From Candidatus Nitrosopumilus sp. (GTDB lineage Archaea > Thermoproteota > Nitrososphaeria > Nitrososphaerales > Nitrosopumilaceae), in contig JAEMQG010000079.1 of NCBI GenBank assembly GCA_022758935.1, positions 1 to 6,727 on the forward strand: DNA of 6,727 nucleotides, given 5' to 3'. Under the pieces are notes generated by a model, which saw only the letters and a list, made by a program, of their open reading frames with translations, had not been told where the DNA came from and searched no databases. A program made the translations under genes and the position numbers. Of the stretch, positions 5,280 through 6,727 are shown piece after piece (position 1 is the stretch's first letter; each line of letters begins with the position of its first letter).

Positions 5280-5302
5280 TTTTCCAGGGTTATTTACTAA
5301 GG

Positions 5303-5312
5303 TTTTAAAATA
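5303..5312 (+). promoter_or_regulatory. Box A promoter of the metallothionein-like gene
   Basis: TTTTAAAATA is centred 25-26 bases upstream of ATG 5333, a close match to the archaeal TATA consensus at leaderless spacing. It shows that this tiny frame has its own promoter. Confidence 0.6.
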
Positions 5313-5332
5313 AGTAATATCTCTGAGTACAT

Positions 5333-5476
5333 ATGACAGATCAAGCATGTGGATGCGAAGCAGATAGCGGCGATCCAACTTATTCATGTGACTGTGATAT
5401 GCAAGGTCATTGTATATGCAGCGCAGATTGCAAATGTAAAACTCACGTTTGTAAAGAAGCAGTTGGACAACTTTAG
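5333..5476 (+). CDS. Small CxC-rich metallothionein-like metal-binding protein
   Basis: A 47-residue protein with nine cysteines (6, 8, 19, 21, 27, 29, 33, 35, 40), eight of them in four CxC pairs, plus histidines 26 and 38. The spacing is CxC-x10-CxC-x5-CxC-x3-CxC-x4-C. It has no signal peptide, no membrane segment and few hydrophobic residues, so it is probably cytoplasmic and folds around metal. CxC repeats at this density are the hallmark of metallothioneins, which bind Cu(I), Zn(II) or Cd(II) in thiolate clusters. The order does not match the bacterial SmtA pattern as I know it, so this is a functional resemblance, not a family assignment. Ammonia-oxidising archaea use much copper, making copper buffering an attractive inference. 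The gene has a strong box A at leaderless spacing and an oligo-T terminator. An iron-sulphur or zinc-ribbon role is less likely, as no paired CxxC motifs exist. Confidence 0.75.
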   Translation: MTDQACGCEADSGDPTYSCDCDMQGHCICSADCKCKTHVCKEAVGQL

Positions 5477-5492
5477 ATTATAGTTGTTTCAA

Positions 5493-5514
5493 TTTTATTT
5501 TTTCTTTTAAAAAA
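5493..5514. terminator. Bidirectional oligo-T terminator between convergent small genes
   Basis: The plus strand has T4, T6 and T4 runs between 5493 and 5508 after the metallothionein-like stop. The minus strand has T6 at 5509-5514 directly after the stop of the converging gene. A central TTTTAAAA adds symmetry. It can end transcription from both sides. Confidence 0.5.
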
Positions 5515-5679
5515 TTAATCCTCTTCCTCCAATCCCCATGATTTTACCAATTCTTTTTGGAACTTGTCGGATTGTTTTTCGTCTAGTGCGAATCCACAAT
5601 TTTTGTGAGTTGGAACAACTGTCATCCCATCTAGCTTAAACTCCACCTCGTACAAGTGAACTTTAGAGCATTCACACAT
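5515..5679 (-). CDS. 54-residue Cys/His-containing hypothetical protein
   Basis: A small acidic protein that starts MCECSKVHLYEVEFKLDGM and ends in SWGLEEED. C2, C4, H8, H25 and C28 (in THKNCGF) could form one metal site, with zinc as the usual choice; this is inference from residue type only. Residues 10-23 look like two short beta strands and 33-50 (DEKQSDKFQKELVKSWGL) like an amphipathic helix. The frame has a normal ATG and a box A at leaderless distance, and its codon use resembles its neighbours, so I consider it a real gene. It converges on the metallothionein-like gene with 38 bases between stop codons and is divergent from the secreted-protein gene. I do not recognise the family. Confidence 0.68.
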   Translation of the reverse strand: MCECSKVHLYEVEFKLDGMTVVPTHKNCGFALDEKQSDKFQKELVKSWGLEEED

Positions 5680-5701
5680 TCTACAATTTCTTTAATTTTC
5701 C

Positions 5702-5709
5702 TCTATATT
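5702..5709 (-). promoter_or_regulatory. Box A promoter of the 54-residue protein gene
   Basis: AAATATAG on the minus strand is centred 26-27 bases before the ATG at 5679, fitting a leaderless message. Confidence 0.5.
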
Positions 5710-5726
5710 TGCTTATTTGAATAACG

Positions 5727-5735
5727 TTTAACTAT
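5727..5735 (+). promoter_or_regulatory. Possible box A of the secreted-protein gene
   Basis: TTTAACTAT lies about 29 bases before the TTG at 5760, giving a leader of only a few bases. It sits back to back with the opposite promoter at 5702-5709. Confidence 0.35.
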
Positions 5736-5759
5736 CTGTAATGACCAATTTTTATTGAA

Positions 5760-6727
5760 TTGAAGACATCATTTTTAGCTTTACCTGTAATGGCAATTTT
5801 GATTTTTGGAACTGTTCCGTTACCCTATGCAGCTGCACAGATGCAAGCAGGAGGCGTTAATCTTCCAGGTGATCCAAAATGGTATGCTGGTATAGGTCTC
5901 AAACAAGGTGATTTTTTTAGATATTCAATGTGTCACGTAGATTACAAAGAGTGTAGCGAATTTGAAATGGATATTTGGATTAAAGGTGACATAAAATCTG
6001 GAACTGAGGAAAAGTGGAATACTGAAGTAGTTGTGTATGATGGCAACAAGGTGATTAAGGGTGAAATGGATTTAGGAAAGCTAGCGCCAGAACCATCTGG
6101 AGGAAGCGCTGATCTATCTGTTTACAGAGGTGCATTCAAATCATCTATTGTGTGGTTATCTGCTTTTGCAAATGGATATACTGAATCAGATGCCAAAGGG
6201 CCGAAAAAATTCTCTGCTAAATCATGGGGTAAAATTGGAAACATTGGTGGTGAACAAATAATTCCAACAGCAATTGAAACAGTTAAAGTTAAAGCTGGAA
6301 CGTATGAAACTGTTCGGGTCTCTTGGAAGACCGGTGGTGCTGTAAGTAACGTTTGGGTAGTTGATGGGTTTCCATTTCCAGTAAAGGCTCAAACATTTAC
6401 ACACGTCTCATCTGGAATTCCGCCGTCAGAGTATAAATTTGAATTATTAGAGTATAAAGAAAACGTGCAAAAAGATCCGTTTGTAGGTATCACCTCTGAT
6501 ATTGACAACCCAGAATTAAAAAACTGCCCAAAAACTGATTCACTTACTAGTTCAATTCAAAGGTCAACCAAAAATTTTTCTTATCAAATTCACCTTTTCT
6601 ATTCTCCAGAATATCCTGTACAAGGGTGTCCAATGAATTGTCAATTTAATTTTCTTAGCAAATACCATGATGTAGAATTCTTGAATCAAGTTCAGTATGA
6701 TCTTCTAGTTGTTGACGATAAATTTAC
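5760..6727 (+). CDS. Secreted protein of unknown function, C-terminus outside window
   Basis: An open frame of at least 322 codons with no stop before the right edge. The N-terminus MKTSFLALPVMAILIFGTV followed by PLPYAAAQ is a classical signal peptide: a lysine, a hydrophobic core and an AxA-type cleavage site near residues 24-26. The protein is therefore exported. The mature part is rich in beta-forming and aromatic residues: WYAGIGLKQGDFFRYSMC (41-58), EMDIWIKGDI (69-78) and WVVDGFPFPVKAQTF (199-213). Cysteines 58, 65, 256, 290 and 294 could form disulphides. Similar exported proteins with long beta-rich ectodomains occur in Nitrosopumilales; I cannot name a family. A TTG start is chosen because the in-frame ATG at 5790 would cut the signal peptide, and an in-frame stop at 5742-5744 limits extension upstream. 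A C-terminal membrane or surface anchor may follow beyond the window. The minus-strand reading at 6222-6404 is a shadow. Confidence 0.8.
   Translation, partial: MKTSFLALPVMAILIFGTVPLPYAAAQMQAGGVNLPGDPKWYAGIGLKQGDFFRYSMCHVDYKECSEFEMDIWIKGDIKSGTEEKWNTEVVVYDGNKVIKGEMDLGKLAPEPSGGSADLSVYRGAFKSSIVWLSAFANGYTESDAKGPKKFSAKSWGKIGNIGGEQIIPTAIETVKVKAGTYETVRVSWKTGGAVSNVWVVDGFPFPVKAQTFTHVSSGIPPSEYKFELLEYKENVQKDPFVGITSDIDNPELKNCPKTDSLTSSIQRSTKNFSYQIHLFYSPEYPVQGCPMNCQFNFLSKYHDVEFLNQVQYDLLVVDDKF

Noticed and set aside
6222..6404. 60-codon minus-strand frame
   Set aside because: It is antisense to the secreted-protein gene, which is open across the whole region.

Overview
The window looks like chromosomal DNA of an ammonia-oxidising archaeon, Nitrososphaerota (Thaumarchaeota), most likely Nitrosopumilales. 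It is AT-rich. A TATA-like box A centred about 25-27 bases upstream of the start codon recurs at most genes, which is the leaderless mRNA arrangement typical of archaea. The single tRNA gene has no encoded CCA. Many genes encode small membrane, exported or cysteine-rich proteins of unknown function. The lineage call rests on these features and on general resemblance, not on a database search.

Layout. Positions 1-85 (minus) hold the start of an exported or membrane-anchored protein that leaves the window. Positions 191-791 (plus) are a two-gene unit: a three-helix membrane protein resembling DUF7521, then a winged-helix regulator one base later. Positions 857-1312 and 1398-1970 are two separately promoted multi-helix membrane proteins; the first ends in a clear hairpin plus oligo-T terminator that includes its stop codon. 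A 285-base gap with several palindromes leads to a PD-(D/E)XK nuclease of the MGME1/RecB-like type (2256-2924). A second gap of about 245 bases leads to a class I SAM-dependent methyltransferase, whose start is better placed at ATG 3170.

Positions 3929-4394 hold no convincing protein gene. They contain a candidate structured RNA (about 4036-4118), oligo-T termination signals, and tRNA-Glu(CTC) on the minus strand. Divergent from the tRNA is a cysteine-rich 294-residue protein with a faint, degenerate nucleotidyltransferase-like N-terminus (4395-5279); its TATA box is framed by an inverted repeat.

Two very small genes follow in convergent orientation. One is a 47-residue protein with nine cysteines, eight of them in four CxC pairs (5333-5476, plus), which looks like a metallothionein-like metal-binding protein. 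The other is a 54-residue protein with a Cys/His set (5515-5679, minus). They share a bidirectional oligo-T terminator. Finally, a gene for a secreted protein starts at TTG 5760 and runs off the right edge.

No mobile element, CRISPR array or large operon is visible. Most genes are single transcription units with their own promoter, so function has to be read gene by gene. The most interesting item is the metallothionein-like peptide, because ammonia-oxidising archaea depend heavily on copper enzymes.
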